From: Kappaphycus alvarezii
Lineage: Eukaryota > Rhodophyta > Florideophyceae > Gigartinales > Solieriaceae
Reading direction: 5' to 3'
DNA length: 64,000 bases
Assembly (NCBI GenBank): GCA_002205965.3
Contig: NADL03000681.1
Span: 682,001 to 746,000 of the forward strand
Below the pieces are notes generated by a model that worked only from the letters and a program-made list of their open reading frames with translations, ran no database searches and was not told the DNA's origin. Made by a program: the position numbers and the translations under genes. Position 1 is the stretch's first letter; the number at the start of each line of letters is the position of its first letter. Of this stretch, positions 43,413 to 54,175 are shown in pieces.

Positions 43413-45890
43413 TTGAAACCCGAATGTGTTTCTTTTTGCGATGATATCGAATCAAAGGACAGAATTCGGAGCATGAAAGAAGATTACCTTTGCAAAGAAA
43501 ATAAGAATACGTCGAATTCCATATATGAAGATGTGAGCACGACGGAAGAGGTCCTTCAAAATATTGAGGTTGAGGATCAAGAAGAAAAAGGGCGCCAAAT
43601 GGCAGAAATCCAAGGAAAAGTGCAGCACCTTCCCGCCCCCGCCTCACTGAAAATATCCGACATGTTAACATCTTCCGAAGTAATTGCATGGAGCGTTTCA
43701 GATTTAAGACAAGCAAGTGTACCGGTTACTCACTCGTTCGAACTTACCGACACTCAACCGATTTACCACAAGCCTAGACGTCAACCGCCAAAATATGACC
43801 AATTTATCTCAGAAAATGTTACAAGTATGCTGAAAAATGATATTATTCGACCAGTTTCATCCCCATGGTCGTTTCCAGTTGTGGTCGCACCAAAGAAGGA
43901 TGGAAAGCTGCGTTTTTGCGTCGATTACCGACAACTGAACCAGAGAATGATACCCGATCGATTTCCGATTCCGAACATGGAGGAGATCCTCGAGGACCTG
44001 AAGGACGGGAGATATTTCACCTCAATTGACCTTTACACTGGCTATTGGCAGATTCCATTGGATGAAAAATGTAAGGAAAAAACAACCTTTACCAGCAAAG
44101 CCGGTACGTTCAGGTTCGAAGTGATGCCTTTTGGTCTCATGAATGCACCAGCTACATTCCAAAGAATGATGAACGAGGTTTTGAAAGGACTTCCATTCGC
44201 AAGAGTCTATATCGATGATGTCGTCATATTCTCAGAAACATTGGATCAGCACATCTCGCACGTCAAGACAGTTGTGGAGAGGATATCGGAGTATAGCTTG
44301 AAAATTAAGTTGAGCAAATGCTTCTTTGCGAAAACTTCTATCCAATTACTCGGTCATATCGTCGACCAAGAGGGAATTAGAGTGGATCCAGAGAAAACGA
44401 AAAAAATAAAGTTGGCACCAAGGCCCGCTTCAAAGACGGAGGTCCGAAGCTTCTTAGGACTGGCCTCATATTACAGAAGATTTATCAAAGATTTCGCCAA
44501 GACTGCAGCACCGTTACATGCCAGCACTACGAAGAACGGAAAATTTTACTGGAACAAGGAAATGGAAACTGCATTTCAGGAGCTTAAAGATAAGCTATGT
44601 GTCCCCCAGTTCTCATGTACCCAGATTTCAAGAGACCATTCGTTGTGGAGACAGATGCCTCAGAACGGTCTTTGGGTGCCGTTTTGTCCCAAAAAGATGA
44701 AAACGGAAGACTACACCCTGTTCAATTCGCAAGCCGAACTCTGAATGATGCGGAAAAGAGATACTCAGTCTGCGAGAAAGAAGCGCTAGCTGTCGTCTTC
44801 GCGCTGAAAAAGTTTCGCGTATACCTTTTATCACTCGAGAAATTTGTCTTGATAACTGATCACCAGGCACTTAAACAGCATTCCAAAAGAAGGATGTACA
44901 TCACCGCTTGGCCCGATGGCTCGACATTTTCGCAGAATATCGGTTTGAAATTGTGTATAGACCCGGACGCAATAATCAGCCTGCCGATTACCTATCCCGC
45001 TTGGGGAGCACTGATTCCAAATGAAAAAGCTTCGGAGGACATCGTCGGAGTCGCCGAGTTGCAGTTGCCGAACGATAACGAGTACGAAGCTAATATTCAC
45101 GGACTGATCAAATTCCTCGATGGACTAGAAATGAGAAAGGTTGATCTTGAACACAGAAATTGGGTACGCAGGAATCAAAAGGCTTTTACATTGTGGAATG
45201 GGAAACTCTTCCGGCACACTAAAGCCGGTCCCCGACTAGTGGCCCCTTTGAAAGAAAGAATGAAGATCTTGAGGACTTTCCATGATGATTAGGGCATTGG
45301 GATCTCGAAACAACCAAAAATTCATTACTGAGAGATTCTGGTGGCCCGGTATCCATAAGGACGTCTATATTTCGTGAAAAGCTGCGACAACTGTCAAAAA
45401 TTCACTCCGATACGAAAGTATAAGACAACTCTAAGCTTTCCAGTTTCTTGTCTTTTTGAAACATTCTCAATTGACTTTGCCGGCCCATTCAAGGAAACAT
45501 CTTCCGGAAACAAATATCTCCTTATAGCGGAAAACATCTTGGATGGCCAATAGCAGTTGCAGGTGAGGAGCAATGCTGAAGTGGTCCTGAGATTCATCGA
45601 AAAAGAAATAATTGAACCGTTTGGTCTTCCAAAAAGGATAATCTCGGATAACGCCCTTTGTTTTACTGCAACTTCACTGCTTCGAGTTTTGAAGGAGAAA
45701 GGGATTCAGCTGAAGACAGTTCTCGACTACGCTCTTATGTCAAACGGGAAAGCCAAAAAGATGATTGGAACTATCAAACGCGCACCTACTTTTTGGAATA
45801 TTTTATAGGTAATCAACTGCATCCCTATTCGTTTGAAAGGCCTCATGTTTTAACAATAAGGCAACTTACATTAATAGAAACAGAAGAAGA
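43413..45890 (+). CDS. pol: Gypsy C Pol, broken and internally deleted
   Basis: The frame 43413-44744 holds the RT, with YIDD near 44213, and enters RNase H. A C missing from a run near 44607 shifts it into 44597-45292, where RNase H continues with a second disturbed stretch around 44873-45000. The integrase zinc part and core follow in pieces to SNGKAKKMIGTIKR. Here the conserved Glu is replaced (AKK for AER), and the sequence jumps to the last 40 or so residues (GNQLHPY, ETEEE, stop). The element cannot make an active integrase as read. Confidence 0.9.
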
Positions 45891-45929
45891 ATGATGACGA
45901 GTCGGGACGTTCGTCTTGAGCGAGGGGCG

Positions 45930-46515
45930 TGATATAATGAAAATTGTAGATATTCCTTGGCATGCTGCGCTGGCTGAGTTGGCTGCGCTGGCCGAGTTGG
46001 CATGCTGCGCTGGCTGAGCTGTCACTGTACTTACAATTATATTTTTAATTATTTTTAGAGGGATGCTTTGCACTGTACTGTGGCGGTGCAGATTTGGCAC
46101 ATAGGTACTGTATAGGTGCAACAGAATGTGAGGGTTGAAAACTCTATATAAGGGGCTGTTTGCATGAAATGGTAGGACTACTTGGGAGCCAGCATACCCG
46201 AGCGGGGCGCTCAACAAGTTAAGTCAAACACAAAGCATAAAGGAAGTTGGCAGACAACTTCAAGCCAAGTCCCGAGTAGTAGGAAGTTGAGAGTCAACTT
46301 CAGACCCAAGAAAACTTTTTCTTACGCTAGTCGCAGAGCGTCGGTGGTAGACCCTGCCCCTTTTATACTTGCTTGTAGCTTTCTCAACTCTCTTCTATAT
46401 ACACTCCCTTTTGTTCGTTCAACAATACCACGGTAGCACTTTTGTCGCTCGCAACACCTCCTTCTCAGGGTAATTGGTTCTGAGGATCTCTTCCCTTGCC
46501 GATTTACCCCTATCA
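45930..46515 (+). repeat. 3' LTR of Gypsy C
   Basis: It begins TGATATAATG after the tract GAGCGAGGGGCG and ends CCCTATCA. It differs from the 5' LTR by a few small indels. Confidence 0.93.
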
Positions 46516-47025
46516 GACGTTTAAGCAGCCATCGGGACTATAGTTCTAGGTCAACCTTTGGACTCTTTTCTTCAGGCCGTTCGGATATCTGCTTTTATTA
46601 CAGACAAGCGTGGAAGAAATGTATATATCGGAGTGGTATTTCTGAAACTTGCCCAATAGTCAGTCACTAGGATATTTCCTTTAAATTTAGTGCTTGAGCT
46701 CTAAAAGGAGTTAAAGCACTAAGAATGAGCAAATAGACATGATCATTCAAAATACATGGGCTAGTAATGAGGGTAGCACTCTTTACCATTTGGTTACTGA
46801 TGTGCGCAAAATTCGCACTCGAAAAAAATCTAGAAGAGAACCAAATTTGGATGCAGTAGTGGAACTTGGAAGATATTTTTACAGTTTCTGAATTTGCAAG
46901 ATATTTTTAATTTGGATGAGTGTGGCAAATTCATGGGTTGATTTTTTATTTTAAGACACGGTGTCATTAATAGATGTCATTACTGTACACGTCCAAGGTC
47001 TTCATACTTTTCGAAGACGTCGCAG

Positions 47026-47034
47026 TATTTAAAG
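47026..47034 (+). promoter_or_regulatory. TATA-like box before the LTR-encoded ORF
   Basis: TATTTAAAG lies 161 bp before the ATG at 47187. In the second copy the same box is at 48525-48533, 157 bp before its ATG. The conserved spacing favours a real promoter. Confidence 0.5.
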
Positions 47035-47186
47035 TTTGAAATCGACGTCGTTGAGGCAACCACCCCGCCATCAACTACCCCATAGGCTCACCCCTTCTTT
47101 TGGCCCTGAACGTGACCATCCTTCGCCCTTCCCTCACCATCACCAAGTCATCCTGAAGCCGTCGTCCACTGAACGCTCTGGCCCTG

Positions 47187-47695
47187 ATGGCAAATGGTCC
47201 AACCGACTACGAAGATTACTGTAGAAGGTTGGACCGGGAACGGGTTCGGGAGTGGGTACGCCGTAACTGCTTCGAGCAGTCAGAAGAGGCAGAGGAGTTC
47301 GAGGAGGAGACAGAAGAGGAGAAAGAAGAAGACTGGGTGGACCCGTGGGAGCCACTAGTCTACAACGGTGGGGGGGCTCCCATGGAGAACGAGAGGGAGA
47401 CCGAGGGATTAATTGTGAATCTGACTTTTCTGACGAAGATGAAGAGAGGAATGAAGAGGACGATGAGGACGATGAGGGGAAGGGAGACATGGAAAGTGCT
47501 GGACTAGTGGGGAAGGGGCCGGAAAACCTGGACCAGGTGACCCCGACTCGGCAACCGGATGGGGCGTCCTCAGTGGTCTAGATATTTCGCAGGAGGCAAT
47601 GGAGAATTCTAAGCCGTTCGCGGATATTTGTGTGGGCTGCCTGGGCGGAATGGGTATTTTGGGGGAACTATTTGGCTCTGATATAGAGGACTAAG
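47187..47695 (+). pseudogene. Acidic protein encoded inside LTR D, frameshifted
   Basis: The ATG starts MANGPTDYEDYCRRLDRERV, followed by a Glu-rich stretch and DWVDPWEPLVYNGGG. A shift near 47410 moves to SDFSDEDEERNEEDDEDDEG and DQVTPTRQPDG. A second shift near 47565 gives the C-terminus DISQEAMENSKPFADICVG, GELFGSDIED and stop. The second copy at 48682 preserves the same protein, including a Cys pair and a GMxI(L/F)G motif, so it was under selection as protein. No family is recognised. A regulatory or accessory role is possible. Confidence 0.6.
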
Positions 47696-48133
47696 ATATT
47701 ATGGAGAGAATCCAGATATTTATGCTGATAGTGTCTGCTGCTGTTAGTCTTTCTCGTTCACACGATTTCATTTGATGCATTTTATGGTTCGTAGTATGTT
47801 TCTTTGAGACTTTAGGGCTAGCAAGAGTAAACTGCTTCCTCTTGTGAAGGTCAAACAAGTTTGCAGACATTTCAAGTCAAATCCCAAGTAGTAGGAAGTT
47901 GAGAGTCAACTTCAGACTCAAAACACATTTTTCCTAGGCTGGTCACAGAGCACCAGTGGTACACCCTGCCCCTTCCATCCTTTCTTACAGCCCTCTCAAC
48001 TTTCTTTCTTATCCACTACATTTCGTTCGTTCAACTTTACCATCGTAGCACTTTTGTCGCTTGCAACACCTCCATCTTGGGGTAATTGGTTCTGGGTATC
48101 TCTTCTCCCGACGATTTAACCCGAATCAGTTAC

Positions 48134-48488
48134 CCTAAGAACTAAATTTGGCGGTTGTTCTTATAAAAACGGTCCTTTCTGTACGAGAGCGGTCCTCTCC
48201 AAAACTTTTGTCTTGTCCTTCCCTGCGAGTTTTCAAAAACACTCTTCCCATCAATTTTCTTTCACACACAAAATCATGAAACGAACTTTCCCATGAATCT
48301 AAATTCATTGTGTAACTCCATTTCTGTTTTGTCTTTGAGCATTTTCATCCTCCTTTTTTCAAAAAAATATTTCGACTCGTGATCCGCTTCGTCCTCCAAA
48401 TTCAGTTCCGATATTTTATCAAGCAGATTTTTAGCCATTGACCTGATTGAATGCAAATTCAAAGCCGCGGCATTGCCTCACATTTTTT
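48134..48488. other. Unassigned spacer between two LTR copies
   Basis: No supported feature. A minus-strand frame at 48274-48462 has no motif. Confidence 0.35.
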
Positions 48489-49652
48489 TGTCCAAGGCCA
48501 TGAAACTTTTCGAAGACGTCGTCCTATTTAAAGTTCGAAATAGACATCGTTGAAGAAACCACCCCGTCATCATCTACACCATCGGCTCGCCCCTTTTTCA
48601 CCCTCAACATGACCAACCTCCGCCCGTCCCTCACCATCGCCTAGTCATCCCGAAGCCGCCACCCCTAGCACGCTGGCCCTGATGGCCAACGGACAAACAG
48701 ATTATGATTAATACTGTAAGAAAATGGACCGGGAAAGCGTTCGAGAGTGGGTCCGCCGTCACTGCTTCGAGGAGGTGGAAGAGGCAGAGAAAGAGGAGAT
48801 AGTTAAAGAGAAGGAAGAGGGTTCGGAAGAGTAGGATGAAGAGGAGGACTGGGTAGACCCGTGGGAGCCACTAGTGTACAACAGTGGTAGAGCTGCTGTA
48901 GAGAACGAAGGGGGGACTGAGGGAGTAATCGTTATCTCTGACTCTTCTGAAAAGGATGAAGAGGATGAAGAGGAGACGAGGAGAGTGAGGGGGAAGGAGA
49001 CATGGAAAATGCTGGAATTTTGGGGAGGGGGCCGGACAGTATGGACCAGGTGACCCCGACTCTTGAACCGGATGGGTGCATCTTTAGTGGTTTAGAATTC
49101 TCCCAGGAGTTAATAGAGATTTTTAAGCCGTTCTCGGATATTTGTGGGGACTGCATGTGTGGAATGGATATTTTTGGGAATTATTTGGCTCCAATCTAGA
49201 GGACTAAGATATTAAGGAAAAAATCTAGATATTTATCCTGATAGTATCTGCTGTTAGTCTTTCTCGTTCCCACAATTCCATTTGATGCATTTATGGTTCT
49301 TCGTACGTTTTTTGAGAATTTAGGGTTGGCCAAATGTCTATACAAGCTGAGTAAACTGCTTCCTCTTGTGGATGTCAAGCAAGTAACCGGACAACTTCAA
49401 GTCAAGTCTTGAGTAGTAGGAAGTTGAGAGTCAACTTCAGACCCAAGATCTGTTTTCTTAAGCTGGTCACAGAGCGTCAGTGATAGACCTTTTCCCGTCT
49501 ATACTTGCGTTTAGCCCTCTCAACTATCGTCATTGCCCAACTTTTTTTGTTTGCTCAACCGTACCATACTAGCACTTTCGTCACTTGCAACACCTCCTTT
49601 TTGGGTTAATTAGTCCTAAGCATCTCTTATCCCGAAGATTTACCCCTGTTGA
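48489..49652 (+). repeat. 5'-truncated LTR related to D, with primer-site stub
   Basis: It matches D from GTCCAAGG onward, through the ORF and the shared LTR end (TTTACCCCTGTTGA). It lacks the TGATGTGC start. Just after the end, CGGTACTC resembles the GGTACTC of the family's primer site, suggesting this was a 5' LTR. Confidence 0.75.
48682..49200 (+). pseudogene. Second copy of the LTR-encoded acidic protein
   Basis: The frame reads MANGQTDYD, then after a stop CKKMDRESVREWVRRHCFEE, a Glu-rich part, DWVDPWEPLVYNSG and TEGVIVISDSSEKDEEDEEE. The frame 49002-49199 gives ENAGILGRGPDSMDQVTPTL and FKPFSDICGDCMCGMDIFG. Stops and one shift disable it. Comparison with 47187-47695 shows which parts are conserved. 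Confidence 0.6.
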
Positions 49653-50502
49653 CGGTACTCGCAGCAGCTAATTTTTAAGCAATGAGTATAAACTGGATCA
49701 ACATGTGATATAACAAAATCCCTGAAGCACACGAGAAGCTGCAAATATCCGTGAAAAGGGCGGCGAACATTAAAGAAATAAAACCAAAAAACTTCATTGA
49801 AAAAGTTAGAAACAAATCGCGGAGTAGATTCCCTGTGCCCACATTTCTAGAACGAATTTTCTGCAAGCGAAAAAGTGCTACATTTGTACAGTTTTGGGGA
49901 TAATGGAAGGTACAAAAGGATGATACCACAAAATTACAAAGGTAAAACTACAGTGGGTAAGTTCTACTACACATCTTGGGTACGTAAGCGCATTTCATAC
50001 GCTCTTTTGGTCTGAAGCTGATTTTCTATTTCGTATCTACTTGAGTATGCTCTTTAAATCATTTTCGAACTTTCTTGATATCTCGTTGAGCAAACAACTC
50101 AATAATGCTATTCATAGGCTCTAAGCAAGTCTCAAAGTCTCGATTCCACACATTCATTACAATAAAATGCAATCCAGCGAATAATATTGACGAAAAAGCA
50201 ATAGAAATATACTTACAATATGAAATCCATCTCCAATATTCGCACAATAATACTGGGTATCGGAACTACAAATTTCCTTTAAACTGCCCATAGCTCCGAT
50301 TGTATTGCTCCAACTTCTCTTGAACAGCTTGATAAGATGATTAGCCTCGTTGGGTATATCAAACTACTCCAACCCCCCTTCTCCGTCATCGAATTCCAAT
50401 CTTTGCCTTTCAAAGGAGTCTGAAAGCATATGGGAATCTTTAATGGCCCCATTTCTCTCAAATACAACGCTTAAATCTCTAAAAGAGCATTTTAACGATT
50501 AA
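49653..50502. other. Unassigned, with possible minus-strand membrane-protein exons
   Basis: Minus-strand frames 49675-49929 and 50059-50247 contain hydrophobic stretches (ISLMFAALFTDICSF; ISIAFSSILFAGLHFIVM). A GTAAGT donor-like site lies between readable segments near 50218. No family was recognised and the frames could be chance AT-rich ORFs. Confidence 0.25.
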
Positions 50503-50684
50503 ATGGAACTGCTTCCGATGATCTACCCAATAGTTCTCACTCTTGTCACTTGCGCGCTCCCTATTCTACTCTTCGGCCTTCTAATCTATTTTTTCGGGTT
50601 TATTCAGTAAGTTGAGAGACTAGTTCTCACTAACGCATTTTTGGTTTATTCAGCGGCTATTATTACCTTAGAATATGGTCCTGA
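50503..50684 (+). CDS. Candidate small spliced gene for a 44-residue membrane peptide
   Basis: Exon 1 is 50503-50606 and exon 2 is 50654-50684. The 47-nt intron has donor GTAAGTTG, branch-like ACTAACG and acceptor TTTATTCAG. Unspliced, the frame hits TAA right at the donor. Spliced, it adds HGYYYLRIWS and a stop. The peptide is mostly one hydrophobic span (IYPIVLTLVTCALPILLFG and on), so a single membrane helix is likely. No homologue is recognised. The good splice signals are the main support; the short length is the main doubt. Confidence 0.4.
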
Positions 50685-51189
50685 GATGAATTAGGATTAG
50701 TCCATTGATCTTAATGGGACTTCTCGCAGCTTTTAATGACAGGGTCGCGGTATAGTTTAGTCATTCTGTCTGGAAGGAATAGACTAAGCGAGAGAGTTGT
50801 TCCATTGATTGTAAGCAAAGCTTGAGTCTTTAAAGACACTTTTGAAGCGCTTTAACAGGTTAATTTGGAGGTATTATTCAGGAATCTAGATGAATAAAAA
50901 TATGTTCCTACTACACTTGGGACTCTGAGCCGATTTAAGGCACTTTGTAGTAATTTTTATAAAAGCGTAACCGATCGGAAATTGTGGACGAGGTAGACCG
51001 TTAGTTAAAAATTTTTCCGAAAAGGAGGACCAAAGTGTTCAAATACCCAAAAAAATGATTTGCAATATGATTATTTTTTTTGCAAAGAAAAGGTGACCAT
51101 GAGATTAAATTATGTATAGTACTGGTTTTACATAGACAGAAATCTTAAGTATTTGTCCTGAAACACGAAGAAATGCGTTTTAAACACAA
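50685..51189. other. AT-rich unassigned region
   Basis: RNase H of Copia 4 would be expected on the minus strand here, but no motif was found on translation. It may be deleted or too decayed. Confidence 0.4.
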
Positions 51190-51640
51190 AAAATCGTATC
51201 ATTAGCTTAGATACCTATCAGGCCTTGTAGTCCGTCAGAATTACTCAAGAAGAACAGAAAACTGTCACTCAAGGACGGTGAAATTGCGAGGTATTCTTTA
51301 AGATGTGCAGCAATTGTGCGATTCCAGTAATCTCCAGTATCTGGTAGACCGTAGAGGGGCTTGGGTAACTTGAAGATCTTAATTTTTGAGTCGCAACTGA
51401 GGAGGGCGTATAAGTAGACATCTATGCAGAGAAACTCTGAAGACTGAAGGTAAGACTGGCTGATATCGTTGCTCTAGCTGCGGAATTTGTGAATTGCTTC
51501 AATTGCAGATATGACTCTGGCTGAATATTGTCGTAAATCCGTGGAGTTATGAACCAATAACATTTTTCCCTTTTTCGATGCCCTTATGCGACGAGTTAAG
51601 CCTCGTAGACGGGTGCGTCTATTTTGACATTTTTAATGGT
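51190..51640 (-). pseudogene. Copia 4 reverse transcriptase fragment
   Basis: The minus strand reads AYIQ-like text, then IKIFKLPKPLYGLPDTGDYW and NRTIAAHLKEY. The KLPKPLYGL(P)DxGDYW block is a hallmark of Copia RT between the fingers and the catalytic pair. The catalytic pair itself was not found, and an in-frame change precedes the block. Confidence 0.7.
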
Positions 51641-51979
51641 AAGGAAGAATTTAACATTCAAAATATTTGCGTTATCCGGAAGATGCGACTTTGAAACAGT
51701 AGTCCAGACCTTACGGTGTAGGGGCCCTTGTGCTTCTGTACGTACATAGCGTGCATAAATTGCTTGAGATATCTACGAGAAGTTTTAGGATGGAGCGTCT
51801 CTAAGAGTTAGACGGTTAATTGCTTTCGTGGTTTATGATTGAAGGGTGTTAACATGGAGTATAAAATTGCAGCCAGTTTTTCATCCGCGTATAGGAGGTA
51901 GTTCAAACTTCTCGTGTATATACGAAAACTAGTCACTGAAAACTGACTTTCAGTTGAATCCTTGTCTATAAATACTTGT

Positions 51980-52930
51980 ATTTATTCAATACGAAAGATT
52001 TTGTACGGCCCAAGATATTTGATATGCTCCTTCTCACGATATACTAATACCTCGTGAAATGGTTCGAAGTTGACAGCAATAAAAAAGGAGCGTTGGCTAG
52101 AAGTGCCTTTTGAATATGCAGCCGGGAGTCAATAGTATTCGTTTCTGCCCTATCGAGGGATGAAGAGCGCATATGTTCTGCCTGATTAGGGAGGGAACTG
52201 TTGACAGAAAGGAAGCAAGGGAGAGTGCCGAAGACAAGCAGGGAGGGTACAAGACCATCTGCATTCATGGTATCGTTCATGGCTTTGAACGAAAGGGAAA
52301 GAATGATATGAGGGTCTAGTATGGTGGTATTATATGGTGACTTTGGGGTAAATTCTGCGCAACGGGCGTGGCATTTCTCGCCAGCTCCAAGAGAATTATA
52401 CCTTTCAACACCTGAGAGATCAAGTTTGATACCTTCCATTGAATTAATGTCTTGGAAGCGATCCGAAGTGAAGACGAAGCCTTGATCAGTGCGAATGGTG
52501 TCAGGATAATCGTTGTAAATGGAGGCCCAACATTGAAAAAAATTGTACCAAATATCTTCAATTGATTTGCCGTTTAGGAGGCGGGCTGCCGAAAAATTTT
52601 TACCGAGGTCTACGGCACGGGGGAAGGGTTTGGGAACGTTTTGATATGGGGAAACACGAGGCCCAGGAATACCTTTGAATTGAAGATTATTTCATCTGGA
52701 GACGAAACTTTAAATGATTGGGGTCGAGGGGAAAATTTTTGACAAGTACGATATGAATCTGTGATTTGTTGTAAAAGTTTTTCGTTTCAAGGTTTAACTC
52801 GTCGGGGTGTGCTCTAGCGATGAGGTTACAAAGTTTTTGGGTACAGGGATGAAAGAAGTGGTGATGTAGACGACGCAACTGACGTTGAGAGAAAAGGACG
52901 GAGGCGTCCTCCCATTCCAGGTACAAATGT
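51980..52930 (-). pseudogene. Copia 4 integrase, largely readable
   Basis: The zinc part shows LRRLHHHFFHPCTQKLCNLI, with a later Cys before QKF. The core reads AVDLGKNFSAARLLNGKSIE, then IYNDYPDTIRTDQGFVFTS with the second Asp. SGVERYNSLGAGEKCH holds the third residue. AMNDTMNADGLVPSLLVFGT and a C-terminal VLVYREKEHIKYLGPYKIF end near 51980. Two or three frame changes are needed. This is the most complete Copia domain in the window. Confidence 0.8.
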
Positions 52931-53470
52931 CTATGCTTTCGAGTGAGGGGCAGTGACCATTTTTAGTTCTTGCTCAAAATTATCGGCGAAAATTATTTCC
53001 CCATCCAGGACGTTGAAATCTAGTAAAATAGGTATATCAGCAGTGACGAATTCCATACTGATTACTGTGAACGATGGATCAGAGCATGGTATGCTTAATG
53101 GAAAAGTCCCGATAGAAGCAAAGGTTCCATCGCTGAAGCCAAAGACAGTATTTGACTGGTTAGGAGTCATCTTTCGTCCAGTTATTTTGATATATGCAGC
53201 TGCTCATTTTTGTCAAATAACTGAATTTGGAGCACCAAGGCATATACAGGTACCATTAAAGCGACAAAGGGACGAGGGTGTAAAATCCGAGATCTTAATA
53301 TGGAGGGCATTGGCAACAGTACAGGGAGTATCTATGGCATTACGGCACAGGTAGGGGAAAGAAGGGATATGACTGCGGCTTTCTATGGATCCTCGCTCAA
53401 AAATTCGTGGAATCGTCTTTAGTGTCATCGACGGGCTTAGAAATGGGAGGCCGAGCATAAAATGATTTGG
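52931..53470 (-). pseudogene. Copia 4 protease
   Basis: The minus strand reads CICLGAPNSVI, where GAPNSVI fits the retropepsin active-site loop although the Asp is not preserved. KITGRKMTPNQSNTVFGFSD, a linker and MEFVTADIPILLDFNVLDGE follow. The DIPILLDFNVLD block is the usual C-terminal half. A stop splits the two parts. The retained pattern makes a protease origin likely. Confidence 0.65.
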
Positions 53471-54175
53471 TCTGAGGAGAAAGAGTCGAATGCATGTGCA
53501 GCATTGGACTCGTCGACAAGGTATTTCTCTGGTTTTTCAAAAAGGCGGATATCACAAATGCTATCTGCATGAGAACTATCACCAAGCTCTGGAAAATTGT
53601 CGATATTTTCGAGAAGTACTCGTTTGAAGACTTGAATTTCTTGATTCGTGCATTCCTTGGAATAAAAACGAAGAAGATTTTCAGTTTTTTATATTCTTGG
53701 GACGGAGGCATGTTTAGGAAATAATTTCCTCAGTTGCAGCAATGCAGAGGGGGCGAGGAAAAGGGGCTAAAGTTGGAGTGACGGGAATATGGTCGGAGTG
53801 GATTGGTTTGGGAGTAGGGGTGTGGGGAATGGAACGAGAGTACATGGGCTGCCCAGAAGCGAAGTAAGTGAACGCAGATACGATAATTCTAGAATTTTGA
53901 TTGCGTGTAATTGAAGATTATTCCGTAGTTTGGATTGCACCGTGCAGTTTCGACAGTAGTTACTGGTAGTTTGTTGCGTGCGTGAGCACGTGTGTTAATC
54001 AAGAGTATTCTGCAACTGCGCAGCGAAGCAATTCAATTTTTGTCTCTTCGCCTCGCTTTTGACGGGGGATACGCGATTAGTATTTGATAATAATCGAATT
54101 AATTTTTTCTATAACTGACGAAAGCGAAGAAGAGGACGCCAGATAGTCTTCAATGCGCAAGCTGCGAAGGTATCG

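Larger units (their letters stand above)
40791..46515 (+). mobile_element. Ty3/Gypsy-type element, copy C: distinct U3 and internal deletion
   Basis: LTRs of 590 and 586 bp (40791-41380 and 45930-46515) and the target duplication GACGT (40786-40790 and 46516-46520) define the element. Gag, protease, RT, RNase H and the first part of integrase are nearly identical to A and B. About 1.5 kb is missing relative to B (from about 19555 to about 21075), removing the integrase end and both duplicated domains; the junction is near 45785. The first 315 bp of its LTR are unrelated to A and B, while the last 275 bp are shared. Confidence 0.95.
46798..48128 (+). repeat. Solo LTR D, a long and diverged member of the Gypsy family
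   Basis: It starts TGATGTGCGCAAAATTCGCA and ends CGAATCA, with the target duplication GTTAC at 46793-46797 and 48129-48133. Its first 190 bp and last 380 bp are homologous to the A/B LTR. The middle instead holds about 700 bp with an acidic ORF. No internal element sequence is left, so it formed by LTR-LTR recombination. Confidence 0.9.

Noticed and set aside
46798-49652. Reading D and the following LTR as the two LTRs of one element
   Set aside because: D has its own target duplication on both sides and the second copy lacks its start, so they are separate events.
49675-50247. Minus-strand hydrophobic frames considered as a multi-pass membrane enzyme of lipid or GPI biosynthesis
   Set aside because: Resemblance was limited to hydrophobicity and a few residues; no diagnostic motif was found.
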